Positions 42,401 to 49,892 of a stretch of DNA of 64,000 nt are shown piece by piece. This DNA is from AEGEAN-183 sp045563675 (GTDB lineage: Bacteria > Pseudomonadota > Gammaproteobacteria > Magnimaribacterales > Magnimaribacteraceae), in contig JBJLIX010000001.1 of assembly GCA_045563675.1 (NCBI GenBank), forward strand, positions 62,001-126,000. The letters are read 5' to 3'. Made by a program: the position numbers and the translations under genes. Every line of letters starts with the position of its first letter. Position 1 is the first letter of the stretch. A model generated the notes under the pieces. It was not told where the DNA came from. It searched no databases and saw only the letters and a list, made by a program, of their open reading frames with translations.

Positions 42401-43360
42401 ACCTGTTGAAGCACCTGGAAAAGGAGAAATAGCTGTTGGATGATTATGAGTTTCTACTTTTGCTACTAAGTGAATGGGTTCATCTTTAGAAGTGTATATT
42501 GAGGAAGAGTCTGGGAAAAATCTTTTGCCTTTATGGCCCTCCAAAACAGCTGCATTATCTTTGTAAGCTGAAAGTACGCCTTTTGAATTTTTTGAATGGG
42601 TATTACGGATCATGTCAAATAAACTCATCGGAGCTTTTTTTCCGTTTACCTCCCACTCTGCATTAAAAATTTTATGGCGACAATGCTCGGAGTTTGCTTG
42701 AGCAAACATCATAAGTTCTGCATCAGTTGCATTAGAATTCCTTTCTAGATAACTGCTATATAAATAATCTATTTCATCTTCACTAAGAGCTAATCCCAAT
42801 GAAATATTTACTTCTTGTAAAGATTTTTTTCCCTTACCTACAATATCTACTTCTAGTACAGGCTTAGGTTGGCGCTGTTCAAATAGAGACTCAGCCTTAG
42901 ATATAGTGGTGATGACACTTTGGGTCATTCGATCATATATTTTTTGTCCTATTTCTTTTGTTGAGTTTTTTTCTAAATCTAATTGAGCATCTAAAGAGAA
43001 ACATAATCCCTTTTCAATTCTCTTAAGATAATCAAAACCAGCATTAGCAAGAATATCTGTAGCTTTTGAAGACCAGGGAGAAATAGTCCCTAAACGAGGA
43101 ATCAAAATGAATTGATTGTTGTCTAGTTCTTTCTCGTAAGCTTTGGCTTTTAGTATTTTATTTAACTTGTTGTGAGAATCTTCAATGTTTTCTTTTACTT
43201 GCCGACTAAAAGAACAAAAATAGATTTCTTCACAATTTATTGATGAAATACTGGCATTATATTCTCTAATTTTTTCAAGAATAGATAGTAAACGAAACTC
43301 AGAAAAGCTCTGTTGCCCTTTAAAAGCAACAAAAGAAAAAGTTTCTTTTTCAGATATCAT
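39434..43360 (-). CDS. purL: Phosphoribosylformylglycinamidine synthase PurL
   Basis: PurL converts FGAR to FGAM in purine synthesis, using glutamine. The 1,308-residue protein is the large gammaproteobacterial form: N-terminal linker domain, two synthetase halves (the first with AQANSEHCRHKIFNAEW and the glycine-rich ATGRGAKPKAG; the second beginning near 640), and a C-terminal class I glutaminase with Cys in GVCNGCQML and the His/Glu pair in MPHPERS. A run of Lys-Glu repeats lies in the interdomain linker (about 620-634). It is transcribed leftward from a region with twin palindromes shared with mltF. Confidence 0.98.
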   Translation of the reverse strand: MISEKETFSFVAFKGQQSFSEFRLLSILEKIREYNASISSINCEEIYFCSFSRQVKENIEDSHNKLNKILKAKAYEKELDNNQFILIPRLGTISPWSSKATDILANAGFDYLKRIEKGLCFSLDAQLDLEKNSTKEIGQKIYDRMTQSVITTISKAESLFEQRQPKPVLEVDIVGKGKKSLQEVNISLGLALSEDEIDYLYSSYLERNSNATDAELMMFAQANSEHCRHKIFNAEWEVNGKKAPMSLFDMIRNTHSKNSKGVLSAYKDNAAVLEGHKGKRFFPDSSSIYTSKDEPIHLVAKVETHNHPTAISPFPGASTGSGGEIRDEGATGRGAKPKAGLCGFSVSNLRIPRFQEEWEGQENKPDRICSPLQIMLEAPIGAAAFNNEFGRPNILGYFRTFEMEINNNMYGYHKPIMLAGGLGNIRDSHVQKSAVPIGSKLVVLGGPAMLIGLGGGSASSLLSGKAELDLDFASVQRDNAEMERRCQEVLDSCWQKGDSNPIIFIHDVGAGGLSNALPELIKDSGHGGLIQLRDIPNAEPDMSPMEIWCNESQERYVMAVEADDLKGFMDICNRERCPVAVVGEIMEGSNLKVYDSLFDNHPINISLDDLFGNTPKMIRKFNKEKEKEKEKEKFIEHEPLKQDINHLLKKVLRHPTVAGKGFLITIGDRSITGLISRDQMVGPWQVPVADNSVTLSSFFSSTGEAMAIGEKTPCAIIDSQASSRMAVGEAVTNIISSGIENLSDIKLSANWMGAPDKLKGDQDLFEAVEAVGMDLCPRWGICIPVGKDSLSMATTWQDEERKEHTVISPLSLIISAFAPLKDISVALTPQINSTSCKSSELIFIDLAKGKKRMGASIAFQVSSKFLGPVPDVECVNEMPGLVKVIHQLIQEKKIVAYHDRSDGGLICTLLEMAFAGRSGLDINLDQICKSSSQVLETLFNEELGIVIQVPTSNIEEVINLVSAAGLKDHIYRIASPNKSKKIKIYERQSLTFDWGLDDLLKEWNFVSHKMQSLRDNPETADQEYLFDTDEKRKGLDPKISFTIPKKLVLSTKKPRIAILREQGVNGQVEMAAAFDRVGFSCVDVHMTDLITRRRKLEEFRGLVACGGFSYGDVLGAGEGWATSILHNDNLSQDFQEFFIRDDVFTLGVCNGCQMLALLSDLIPGTGLWPKFVRNKSEKFEARLIQLLIRKSPSIFFKDMDNSVLPIAVAHGEGQVSLNKSEINNLLGKGLVPITYADDEGKSTEAYPYNPNGSLLGVAGVTNASGTITLMMPHPERSFLSAQHSWKPEEWGEYSPWIKFFLNAREFID
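41462..41491 (-). repeat. Coding hexanucleotide microsatellite in purL
   Basis: Five copies of TTTTTC on the plus strand encode a Lys-Glu repeat on the minus strand, in the linker between PurL domains. Changes in copy number would keep the frame. Confidence 0.9.
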
Positions 43361-43407
43361 CTAGTTTTGAGGAAGTCATTATAGTTGAAGGCGCTAAATT
43401 CAAAAAA

Positions 43408-43453
43408 CACTTTATATAGTGTTTGATAAAATTTTTTACCACTATATATAGTG
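43408..43453. promoter_or_regulatory. Twin 14-bp palindromes between purL and mltF
   Basis: CACTATATATAGTG (43440-43453) is a perfect palindrome and CACTTTATATAGTG (43408-43421) differs by one base. They start 32 bases apart, about three helical turns. The right-hand copy overlaps the -10 element of the probable mltF promoter. The left-hand copy is upstream of a TATAAT (43378-43383, minus strand) that could serve purL. They look like operators of one dimeric regulator; PurR-type sequence is not matched. Confidence 0.6.
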
Positions 43454-43493
43454 ATAAATGACTTTTTACTCTATAATAATTTACCCAAGAGGG
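43423..43493 (+). promoter_or_regulatory. Probable mltF promoter and ribosome binding site
   Basis: TTGATA (43423-43428) and TATAGT (43447-43452) are 18 bases apart. A strong Shine-Dalgarno-like GGGAGG (about 43491-43496) follows, 9 bases before a TTG at 43506. This arrangement supports a TTG start rather than the upstream ATG at 43458, which lies at the expected transcription start. Confidence 0.5.
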
Positions 43494-43505
43494 AGGTTCT
43501 TCGGT

Positions 43506-44213
43506 TTGTATAATATTAAACCTTTTTCCTTTTGTTTTTTATTAGTCGCTGCCCTGTTGGGGCTGGATAACTCTGCGGTATCCCTTAACCCAACAAATAC
43601 TAATTATTTAGAAGAAGAGGTTGATATTCTATGGCAAAAGAGCGACCCTTTAGGTCAAGAAATTTTCTTATCAAGAGCTGATAATAGATTGCCTAAATGG
43701 GAATTGCTCTTCAAAGAGGCAGCTAAAAACACAGACCAACATTGGACTTTACTGGCAGCAATTAGTTATCAAGAATCGCATTGGAACCCTAAAGCTATTT
43801 CTAAAACCGGGGTTCGAGGTCTTATGATGCTAACCCAAACTACAGCAAAAGAAGTAGGTATATCAAGAAGGACTGATCCAAAACAAAGTGTTTTTGGTGG
43901 TTCAATATATTTTCAGAGATTGCTTGAAAAGCTACCCAAAAATATGCCTAGACAAGAAAAGCTCTGGATGACAGTTGCTGCTTACAATTTAGGATTTAGC
44001 TATTTAAAGGAAGCTAGAGAAATAGCGAAATCACGTAATCTGAACCCCAATACTTGGGAGGATGTCAGCTACACACTGCGTTATATGTCTGAAAATGAAC
44101 CTAGAATCCTAACAAAAACTCGCATTAAAGAAGCTCTTGATTACGTAGAAAAGGTTAGACTTTATTACCAGACCCTTTCTGTAAAAGAAAGAAAGAACTC
44201 TAAGCCATTCTAA
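43506..44213 (+). CDS. mltF: MltF-like lytic transglycosylase without the N-terminal solute-binding domain
   Basis: From the TTG the 235-residue protein has a signal peptide (YNIKPFSFCFLLVAALLGLDNSA) and one SLT catalytic domain. The catalytic glutamate is in AAISYQESHWN (Glu90) and the MltF-specific GVRGLMMLTQTTAKEVGI and VAAYNLGFSYL segments match the C-terminal half of E. coli MltF. The family usually has an N-terminal SBP_bac_3 domain and about 480-520 residues; here that domain is absent. Position next to purL is conserved with E. coli. The start ATG at 43458 would add 16 residues. Confidence 0.87.
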   Translation: MYNIKPFSFCFLLVAALLGLDNSAVSLNPTNTNYLEEEVDILWQKSDPLGQEIFLSRADNRLPKWELLFKEAAKNTDQHWTLLAAISYQESHWNPKAISKTGVRGLMMLTQTTAKEVGISRRTDPKQSVFGGSIYFQRLLEKLPKNMPRQEKLWMTVAAYNLGFSYLKEAREIAKSRNLNPNTWEDVSYTLRYMSENEPRILTKTRIKEALDYVEKVRLYYQTLSVKERKNSKPF

Positions 44214-46221
44214 ATAACCTTTCTTTTAGTTCATCTACTCTATCTCTGTGTTCTGCAGCTTCTTCAAATTCTAGGTTTTTAGCATGTGTATACATCAAGT
44301 CTTCTAAGTAACTTATTTCTTTTTTTATTTCGTCAGTAGTTTTCAAATTTTCTAAAGGGGTAAAACTCTTAGAATCTATAAAATCTTTAGAATTTTTAGA
44401 TTTACCTTTCTTCCTTTTCGAACGAGCTCCTTCCATAATATCTGGTATGGATTTTTCTATGCCTACAGGTTTTATAGAGTTCTCTTTATTAAATTTTTCT
44501 TGGATCTTTCTCCTTCTGTCTGTTTCATCTATTGCTCTCTGCATGGAGCCAGTTATCTTGTCTGCATAAAGTATTGCTTTCCCAGAAATATTCCTCGCTG
44601 CTCTACCTATAGTTTGAATTAGAGAGTCTTCAGATCTCAAGAAACCTTCCTTATCAGCATCTAAGATCGCAACTAAGGCTACTTCTGGAATATCTAGACC
44701 TTCTCTTAATAAATTTATTCCAACAAGAACATCAAACTCACCTAGTCGTAAATCCCTGATTATCTCTATCCTTTCAACAGTATCAATATCAGAATGAAGA
44801 TATCTAACTCTCACTCCATTCTCATCAAGATAATCGGTGAGATCTTCAGCCATTCGTTTTGTTAACACTGTTACAAGAATTCTCTGCTTTCTAGGTGCGT
44901 AGTTTTGAATTTGAGAAAGTAAATCATCAACTTGATTTGTTGCGGGCTTAACCTCAACAACTGGATCAATTAAACCAGTTGGTCTAACAACTAATTCTAC
45001 TATTTTTCCAGAGTTCTCTTTTTCGTATTTTCCTGGTGTTGCCGACACAAAGATTCTTTGACCAGACAACATCTCCCATTCATCAAATCTTAAGGGCCTG
45101 TTATCAAGAGCAACTGGTAAACGAAAACCATAATCTACAAGAGTCTTTTTTCTAGAGCGATCTCCTCTATACATTCCTCCTAGCTGAGGTAATGAAGCAT
45201 GAGATTCGTCTACAAAAACCAAAGTATCCTCTGCTAAATAATCGTAAAGGGTTGGAGGAGGTTCTCCTGGTTGTCTATCTGAAAGGAATCTTGAATAATT
45301 TTCTATACCCGAACAGAATCCTAGTTCTTGTAACATCTCAATATCGTACATTGTTCTTTGCTCTAACCGCTGTGCTTCAACAAGCTTATCTTCTTTCTTT
45401 AGCTCATCTAATCTCACTGATAACTCTTCTTTTATAAATTCAATAGCTTTTAAAACCCTGTCTCTTGTAGTTACATAATGAGATTTAGGATAGATAGTAG
45501 CTCTAGGAACTTCTCTAAAAACTTCTCCAGTTAAAGGATCAAAATATTTTAAAGATTCAATTTCATTCCCAAATAATTCTATTCTTAATGCCTCCTTCTC
45601 AGAATCAGCTGGGAAAATATCAATAACATCCCCTCTTACTCTATAAGTTGATCTCCTGAAATCAGATTCGTTTCTTAGATACTGCAACTCCGCCAATTTC
45701 CTAAGAATTAACCGTTGTTCTATTTCTTCACCTCTATTGAGATGTATAACCATTTTGAAATATTTCTTAGGGTCTCCTAAACCATATATAGCTGAAACGG
45801 AAGCAACAACTACTACATCTTTTCTTTCTAAAACCGCTTTTGTAGCTGATAAGCGCATTTGTTCTATATGTTCATTTATAGAGGCATCTTTTTCTATATA
45901 GATATCAGTTGTTGGTACATAGGCTTCAGGTTGATAATAATCATAATATGAAACAAAATATTCAACGGCATTATTGGGAAGGAACTCTCTAAACTCTCCA
46001 TATAATTGTGCGGCTAAGGTTTTATTATGAGCCATGACAATAGCTGGCCTTTGAAGTTCTTCTATAACTTTTGCCATAGCAAAAGTTTTTCCTGATCCGG
46101 TTACGCCTAATAACGTCTGATTCAATAAACCATTATTAATTCCTTCTACCAATTCCTTGATAGCTTTGGGTTGATCTCCTGCTGGATCAAAATTGGAAAC
46201 TACTTTTAATTCTTTCGACAT
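44200..46221 (-). CDS. uvrB: Excinuclease ABC subunit UvrB
   Basis: UvrB is the damage-verifying helicase-like subunit of nucleotide excision repair. The 673-residue protein has Walker A GVTGSGKT (39-46), the beta-hairpin region YYDYYQPEAYVP, the DEAH-like motif (VFVDESHAS), helicase motifs including IGRAARN and a C-terminal UVR domain (ISYLEDLMYTHAKNLEFEEAAEHRD). The length is typical. The 3' end overlaps mltF by 14 bases. The 52-bp region upstream (46222-46273) shows no LexA box. Confidence 0.98.
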   Translation of the reverse strand: MSKELKVVSNFDPAGDQPKAIKELVEGINNGLLNQTLLGVTGSGKTFAMAKVIEELQRPAIVMAHNKTLAAQLYGEFREFLPNNAVEYFVSYYDYYQPEAYVPTTDIYIEKDASINEHIEQMRLSATKAVLERKDVVVVASVSAIYGLGDPKKYFKMVIHLNRGEEIEQRLILRKLAELQYLRNESDFRRSTYRVRGDVIDIFPADSEKEALRIELFGNEIESLKYFDPLTGEVFREVPRATIYPKSHYVTTRDRVLKAIEFIKEELSVRLDELKKEDKLVEAQRLEQRTMYDIEMLQELGFCSGIENYSRFLSDRQPGEPPPTLYDYLAEDTLVFVDESHASLPQLGGMYRGDRSRKKTLVDYGFRLPVALDNRPLRFDEWEMLSGQRIFVSATPGKYEKENSGKIVELVVRPTGLIDPVVEVKPATNQVDDLLSQIQNYAPRKQRILVTVLTKRMAEDLTDYLDENGVRVRYLHSDIDTVERIEIIRDLRLGEFDVLVGINLLREGLDIPEVALVAILDADKEGFLRSEDSLIQTIGRAARNISGKAILYADKITGSMQRAIDETDRRRKIQEKFNKENSIKPVGIEKSIPDIMEGARSKRKKGKSKNSKDFIDSKSFTPLENLKTTDEIKKEISYLEDLMYTHAKNLEFEEAAEHRDRVDELKERLFRMA

Positions 46222-46273
46222 ATCTGTTATTAGAAATTTATTATAATCTTTGAAGAAGCTATAATTAAACTAT

Positions 46274-46349
46274 TCCCCGATAGCTCAGTTGGTAGAGCAA
46301 ATGACTGTTAATCATTGGGTCGCTGGTTCGAGCCCAGCTCGGGGAGCCA
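46274..46349 (+). tRNA. tRNA-Asn (anticodon GTT)
   Basis: A 76-base cloverleaf. The acceptor stem TCCCCGA pairs with TCGGGGA, the anticodon loop CTGTTAA contains GTT and the T arm holds GGTTCGAGCCC. CCA is encoded at 46347-46349. Confidence 0.97.
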
Positions 46350-46356
46350 AATTTAC

Positions 46357-46378
46357 TGGGGCCTTAGTGTAGGCCCCA
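46357..46378 (+). terminator. Hairpin between tRNA-Asn and the nuclease gene
   Basis: TGGGGCCT pairs with AGGCCCCA over 8 bp with a 6-base loop. No T-tract follows, so it is not a classical terminator; it could be a processing or attenuation element downstream of the tRNA. Confidence 0.45.
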
Positions 46379-46390
46379 AAAATAAAGAAA

Positions 46391-47119
46391 ATGACATCTA
46401 GACTTTTTAACCCAAATTCTAATGAACCTTTTACTCTTAGCAGATCTAGGGTTGACAGTTTTATTGAATGTCAAAGATGCTTCTATCTAACCAATAGGCT
46501 TGGAATAGCTAGACCCTCAACTTTTCCCTTTAACCTTAATAATGCAGTTGATGAACTTTTAAAAAATGAATTTGATGGCTACAGGAAGGAACAAAAACCA
46601 CACCCAATTCAGAAGGAAAATAATTTAAATGCTATCCCTTACGAACATCCTGATCTAGATGATTGGAGAGAGTCACTAAGAAAAGGAGTTAAAAGATTCC
46701 ATGAGCCTACAAATCTATGGCTAAGGGGCGGAGTTGATGACATATGGATAGACACTAAAACAAATCAACTAATAGTTGTTGATTACAAGGCAACTTCAAA
46801 AAAAGGGGAGGTTAGCTTAGATGCTGATTGGCAAATTGGTTATAAAAGGCAAGTGGAGTTTTATCAATGGCTATTAAGAGGTAATTCTTTAGATGTATCT
46901 AACACAGCATACTTTGTTTACTGTAATGGAATAAAAGATAAATCTGAATTTAATAACCAATTAGAATTTAAAGTTAAACTAATACCTTATATAGGCAATG
47001 ATGATTGGGTAGAAACCACATTAGTGGAACTAAAGTACTGCCTTCTAGCTGAAAAGGCACCAGATGCTGCCGATGACTGTTCCTACTGTAGATACGTCAC
47101 TAAAAGTCTTACTATATAA
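46391..47119 (+). CDS. PD-(D/E)XK nuclease family protein with four cysteines
   Basis: The 242-residue protein has the PD-(D/E)XK core: Asp116-Asp117 in RGGVDDIW and the motif VVDYKATSK (Asp131, Lys133), followed by the Gln-containing helix RQVEFYQWLL seen in RecB/Cas4 nucleases. CxxC pairs lie at both ends: CQRC (27-30) and CSYC (230-233), so a metal cluster, perhaps [4Fe-4S], may close the fold as in Cas4 or AddB. No cas genes or helicase are near, so its role is not known. It lies 41 bases after tRNA-Asn, with a hairpin between. Confidence 0.72.
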   Translation: MTSRLFNPNSNEPFTLSRSRVDSFIECQRCFYLTNRLGIARPSTFPFNLNNAVDELLKNEFDGYRKEQKPHPIQKENNLNAIPYEHPDLDDWRESLRKGVKRFHEPTNLWLRGGVDDIWIDTKTNQLIVVDYKATSKKGEVSLDADWQIGYKRQVEFYQWLLRGNSLDVSNTAYFVYCNGIKDKSEFNNQLEFKVKLIPYIGNDDWVETTLVELKYCLLAEKAPDAADDCSYCRYVTKSLTI

Positions 47120-48493
47120 TTACTTTCTTCTCCAAAATGTCCCTTCTTTTGAGTCTTCTAAAATTATATTTTGTTCAAATAAATAGTCTCTTATTTTATC
47201 GCTCTTAGCATAATCCTTCCCCTTTCTAGCTTCTTCTCTTTCTTTTATTAGCTGAGTAATTTCTAACTCATCCATATTAACTCCAGATTTGAGAAAGGAG
47301 TGAGGGTCTTGCTGAAGTAGACCTAAAGGCTCTGATATTGCTACCAGTTCTCTTGCTAACAAAGAAGCCTTGCCTTCATTGCCATCATCTTTATTTTTGT
47401 TAATAGCCTTGGCTAAATCAAAAAGCACGGCCAATGCTTCAGGTACATTGAAGTCATCATCCATAGCCTTAACAAATTTCTTAAAGTGAGAACTATGTAA
47501 ATTTATCTCTAAATTATCAAATTCAAGGCCATTTATAGAGTTATATAGTCTATCTAAAGCGGCTTTAGATTCTTTTAGACCAGATTCTGAATAATTAATA
47601 GGGCTTCTGTAATGACTTGATAAGAGAAAGTATCTAACAATTTCAGGAGAGTAGCTCTTCAGGGCTTCTCTTATAGTCACAAAATTATCTAGAGACTTAG
47701 ACATCTTTTCCTTGTCTATCCTTAAGGGACCAGTATGCATCCAGTAATTTGCAAACTTCTTTCCGGTTGCCGCTTCAGATTGTGCAATTTCGTTTTCATG
47801 ATGTGGAAACTTCAAGTCAGCTCCTCCTGCATGAATATCAAATGTCTCACCTAAAGCATCCATGCTCATAGCCGAACACTCTATATGCCAACCAGGCCTT
47901 CCCTTCCCCCATGGAGAACCCCAAAGCAACCCCTGGTCTTCCTTCTTCCACAAAACGAAGTCAGCTGGATTTTTTTTATTTTCGTCTATTTCAACTCTAT
48001 TACCTGAAAGAATCTCATCCATATTTTGATTAGATAATTTTCCATAATCAGAAAAAGAATCAATAGAAAAATAGACATCCCCTCCTTTATGATAAGCATT
48101 ACCTGACTCTATTAATTTGCTGATAAGACCAATTATTATTTCAATACTTTCTGTTGCTTTAGGTTCTTTATCAGGGGTTATCATTCCCAAGGCGCTAAAA
48201 TCAGATGTCATTCTTTCAATGTACCTAGATGTTAAGATGTTAGGTTCTTCTTTATTCTCATTTGCCCTGGCTAGTATTTTGTCATCTACATCTGTAATAT
48301 TTCTGATGTAGTTAACCTTTATTTCTTTAAACCTAAGATACCTAACAACCATATCAAAAGATAAAAAAGTTCTAGCATGACCAATATGGCAATCATCATA
48401 TACAGTCATTCCACAGACATAGATACTTATCTTTCTATTACCAGAAAGGACTAACTCTTCTTTTTTCCCTGAGAGAGAGTTAAATAATTTCAT
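47120..48493 (-). CDS. cysS: Cysteinyl-tRNA synthetase CysS
   Basis: CysS charges tRNA-Cys. The 457-residue class I synthetase has the HIGH motif HIGH (36-39), the zinc-binding Cys27 in YVCGMTVYDD, the WHIECSAM motif, the KMSKS loop (KEKMSKSLDN) and a C-terminal helical anticodon domain. The length is normal. Its 3' end directly abuts the convergent nuclease gene. It is divergent from the cyclophilin-lpxH pair. Confidence 0.97.
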   Translation of the reverse strand: MKLFNSLSGKKEELVLSGNRKISIYVCGMTVYDDCHIGHARTFLSFDMVVRYLRFKEIKVNYIRNITDVDDKILARANENKEEPNILTSRYIERMTSDFSALGMITPDKEPKATESIEIIIGLISKLIESGNAYHKGGDVYFSIDSFSDYGKLSNQNMDEILSGNRVEIDENKKNPADFVLWKKEDQGLLWGSPWGKGRPGWHIECSAMSMDALGETFDIHAGGADLKFPHHENEIAQSEAATGKKFANYWMHTGPLRIDKEKMSKSLDNFVTIREALKSYSPEIVRYFLLSSHYRSPINYSESGLKESKAALDRLYNSINGLEFDNLEINLHSSHFKKFVKAMDDDFNVPEALAVLFDLAKAINKNKDDGNEGKASLLARELVAISEPLGLLQQDPHSFLKSGVNMDELEITQLIKEREEARKGKDYAKSDKIRDYLFEQNIILEDSKEGTFWRRK

Positions 48494-48579
48494 TTTTTCA
48501 TGGTCATTCGATTAATAAAATGGATGCAAGCCTCTAAAGTTCGTATTATATCGCTCTATATTAATCAATTTGGAAGAAA

Positions 48580-49164
48580 ATGAAGAAACTACAACCAGCT
48601 TTAATTGTTGGCATAATAGCCATTTCTTTGGGTTTGTTTTGGTTTTTTAAAGAAAAGGAGATAAAAGTGATAACTTTTGAAACAACAATGGGTCCTATAG
48701 TCATAGAATTATTTGAAGATGATGCACCCATCACAACTAAAAATTTTTTAGATTATGCTAATAGCGGTTTCTATGATGGAACTCTTTTCCATAGAGTTAT
48801 TCCAGGCTTTGTCATTCAAGGAGGGGGTTTGGAAAGCGGAATGAAAGATAAGACTGGAAACCCACCTATTAAGAATGAAGCCAATAATGGTCAAAAAAAT
48901 CTTAAATGGAGTCTTTCAATGGCACGTACTAATGATCCACACTCAGCTAGCTCCCAGTTTTTTATAAATTTAGAGAATAACCCGAGCTTAGACCATACTT
49001 CTGAAACTCCAGGAGGTTGGGGATATGCTGTTTTTGGTACAGTCATAGATGGATTTGATACGGTTGAAGCCATAGCTTCAACAGGAACTGGTAGCGCAGG
49101 TCATCATCAAGATGTTCCTCTTGAAGAGATATCAATTAAAAAGACTAAAGTAACAACAGAATAA
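48580..49164 (+). CDS. Cyclophilin-type peptidyl-prolyl isomerase with N-terminal membrane anchor
   Basis: The 194-residue protein has the cyclophilin core: NFLDYANSGFYDGTLFHRVIPGFVIQGGG, the SMARTNDPHSASSQFFINL segment and AVFGTVIDGFDTV. It catalyses cis-trans isomerisation of proline peptide bonds. A hydrophobic N-terminal segment (ALIVGIIAISLGLFWFF, about residues 7-23) suggests a periplasmic, anchored form, unlike cytosolic PpiB. It is divergent from cysS, and lpxH follows 5 bases later, as in the conserved cysS-ppiB-lpxH neighbourhood. Confidence 0.9.
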   Translation: MKKLQPALIVGIIAISLGLFWFFKEKEIKVITFETTMGPIVIELFEDDAPITTKNFLDYANSGFYDGTLFHRVIPGFVIQGGGLESGMKDKTGNPPIKNEANNGQKNLKWSLSMARTNDPHSASSQFFINLENNPSLDHTSETPGGWGYAVFGTVIDGFDTVEAIASTGTGSAGHHQDVPLEEISIKKTKVTTE

Positions 49165-49169
49165 ATAAT

Positions 49170-49892
49170 ATGGCTTACTGTTTTATATCTGATCTCCACC
49201 TACAGGAAGAAAGACCAGATATTACTCAAGCCTTTTTAGCTTTTCTTGAAGAAACTGCTTCAAAAGCAGAAAGACTATATATCCTTGGTGACCTTTTTGA
49301 GATCTGGATAGGAGATGATGATCAAAATGATTTTATCTCTAAGATTAGAGAAGCTTTACTAAAGACTACCAAGACAACAGAAATTTTTTTCATGCATGGA
49401 AATAGAGATTTTCTAATAGGGTCTAAATTCGCTTCTTCTTCTGGTATGGAACTCTTAAATGATCCAAGCAAAGAAGAAATGTTTGGTAAACCTGTTCTTT
49501 TAATGCATGGCGACCTTCTTTGTATTGAAGATATTGATTATCAATCTTTTAGAAAAATGACTAGAGATCCCAAATGGCAAGAAGAGTTTTTAAGTAAATC
49601 ATTGAATGAAAGAAAAAAAATTGCAAAAGACTTAAGGGGTGAAAGTAAACAGGCCACTGGTAAAAAGAAAGAAGAGATTATGGACGTCACGCCTTCAGAA
49701 GTGGTTAAAACCATGGAACAATCTTTCGCAAATCTTTTAATCCATGGTCATACTCATAGACCAAATTCTCATGATATTAAAATTAATAACAGCTCTGCTA
49801 AAAGAATAGTGCTAGGGGACTGGGATGAATATGGATGGTATATTTGGATGGATTCTAGTTCTTGCAAACTAAAAAAATTCTCTATCTCTTAG
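49170..49892 (+). CDS. lpxH: UDP-2,3-diacylglucosamine pyrophosphatase LpxH
   Basis: LpxH hydrolyses UDP-2,3-diacylglucosamine to lipid X in lipid A synthesis. The 240-residue protein has the calcineurin-like metallophosphatase motifs: SDLHLQEE (metal ligands), LGDLFEIWIGDD, the HGNRDF loop and the C-terminal HGHTHRPNSH. Presence of LpxH implies an LPS-containing outer membrane. It is 5 bases downstream of the cyclophilin gene. The 3' end overlaps the next, convergent gene by 11 bases. Confidence 0.94.
   Translation: MAYCFISDLHLQEERPDITQAFLAFLEETASKAERLYILGDLFEIWIGDDDQNDFISKIREALLKTTKTTEIFFMHGNRDFLIGSKFASSSGMELLNDPSKEEMFGKPVLLMHGDLLCIEDIDYQSFRKMTRDPKWQEEFLSKSLNERKKIAKDLRGESKQATGKKKEEIMDVTPSEVVKTMEQSFANLLIHGHTHRPNSHDIKINNSSAKRIVLGDWDEYGWYIWMDSSSCKLKKFSIS

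Noticed and set aside
46222..46273. LexA box upstream of uvrB
   Set aside because: No CTG-N10-CAG element is present in the 52-bp upstream region.
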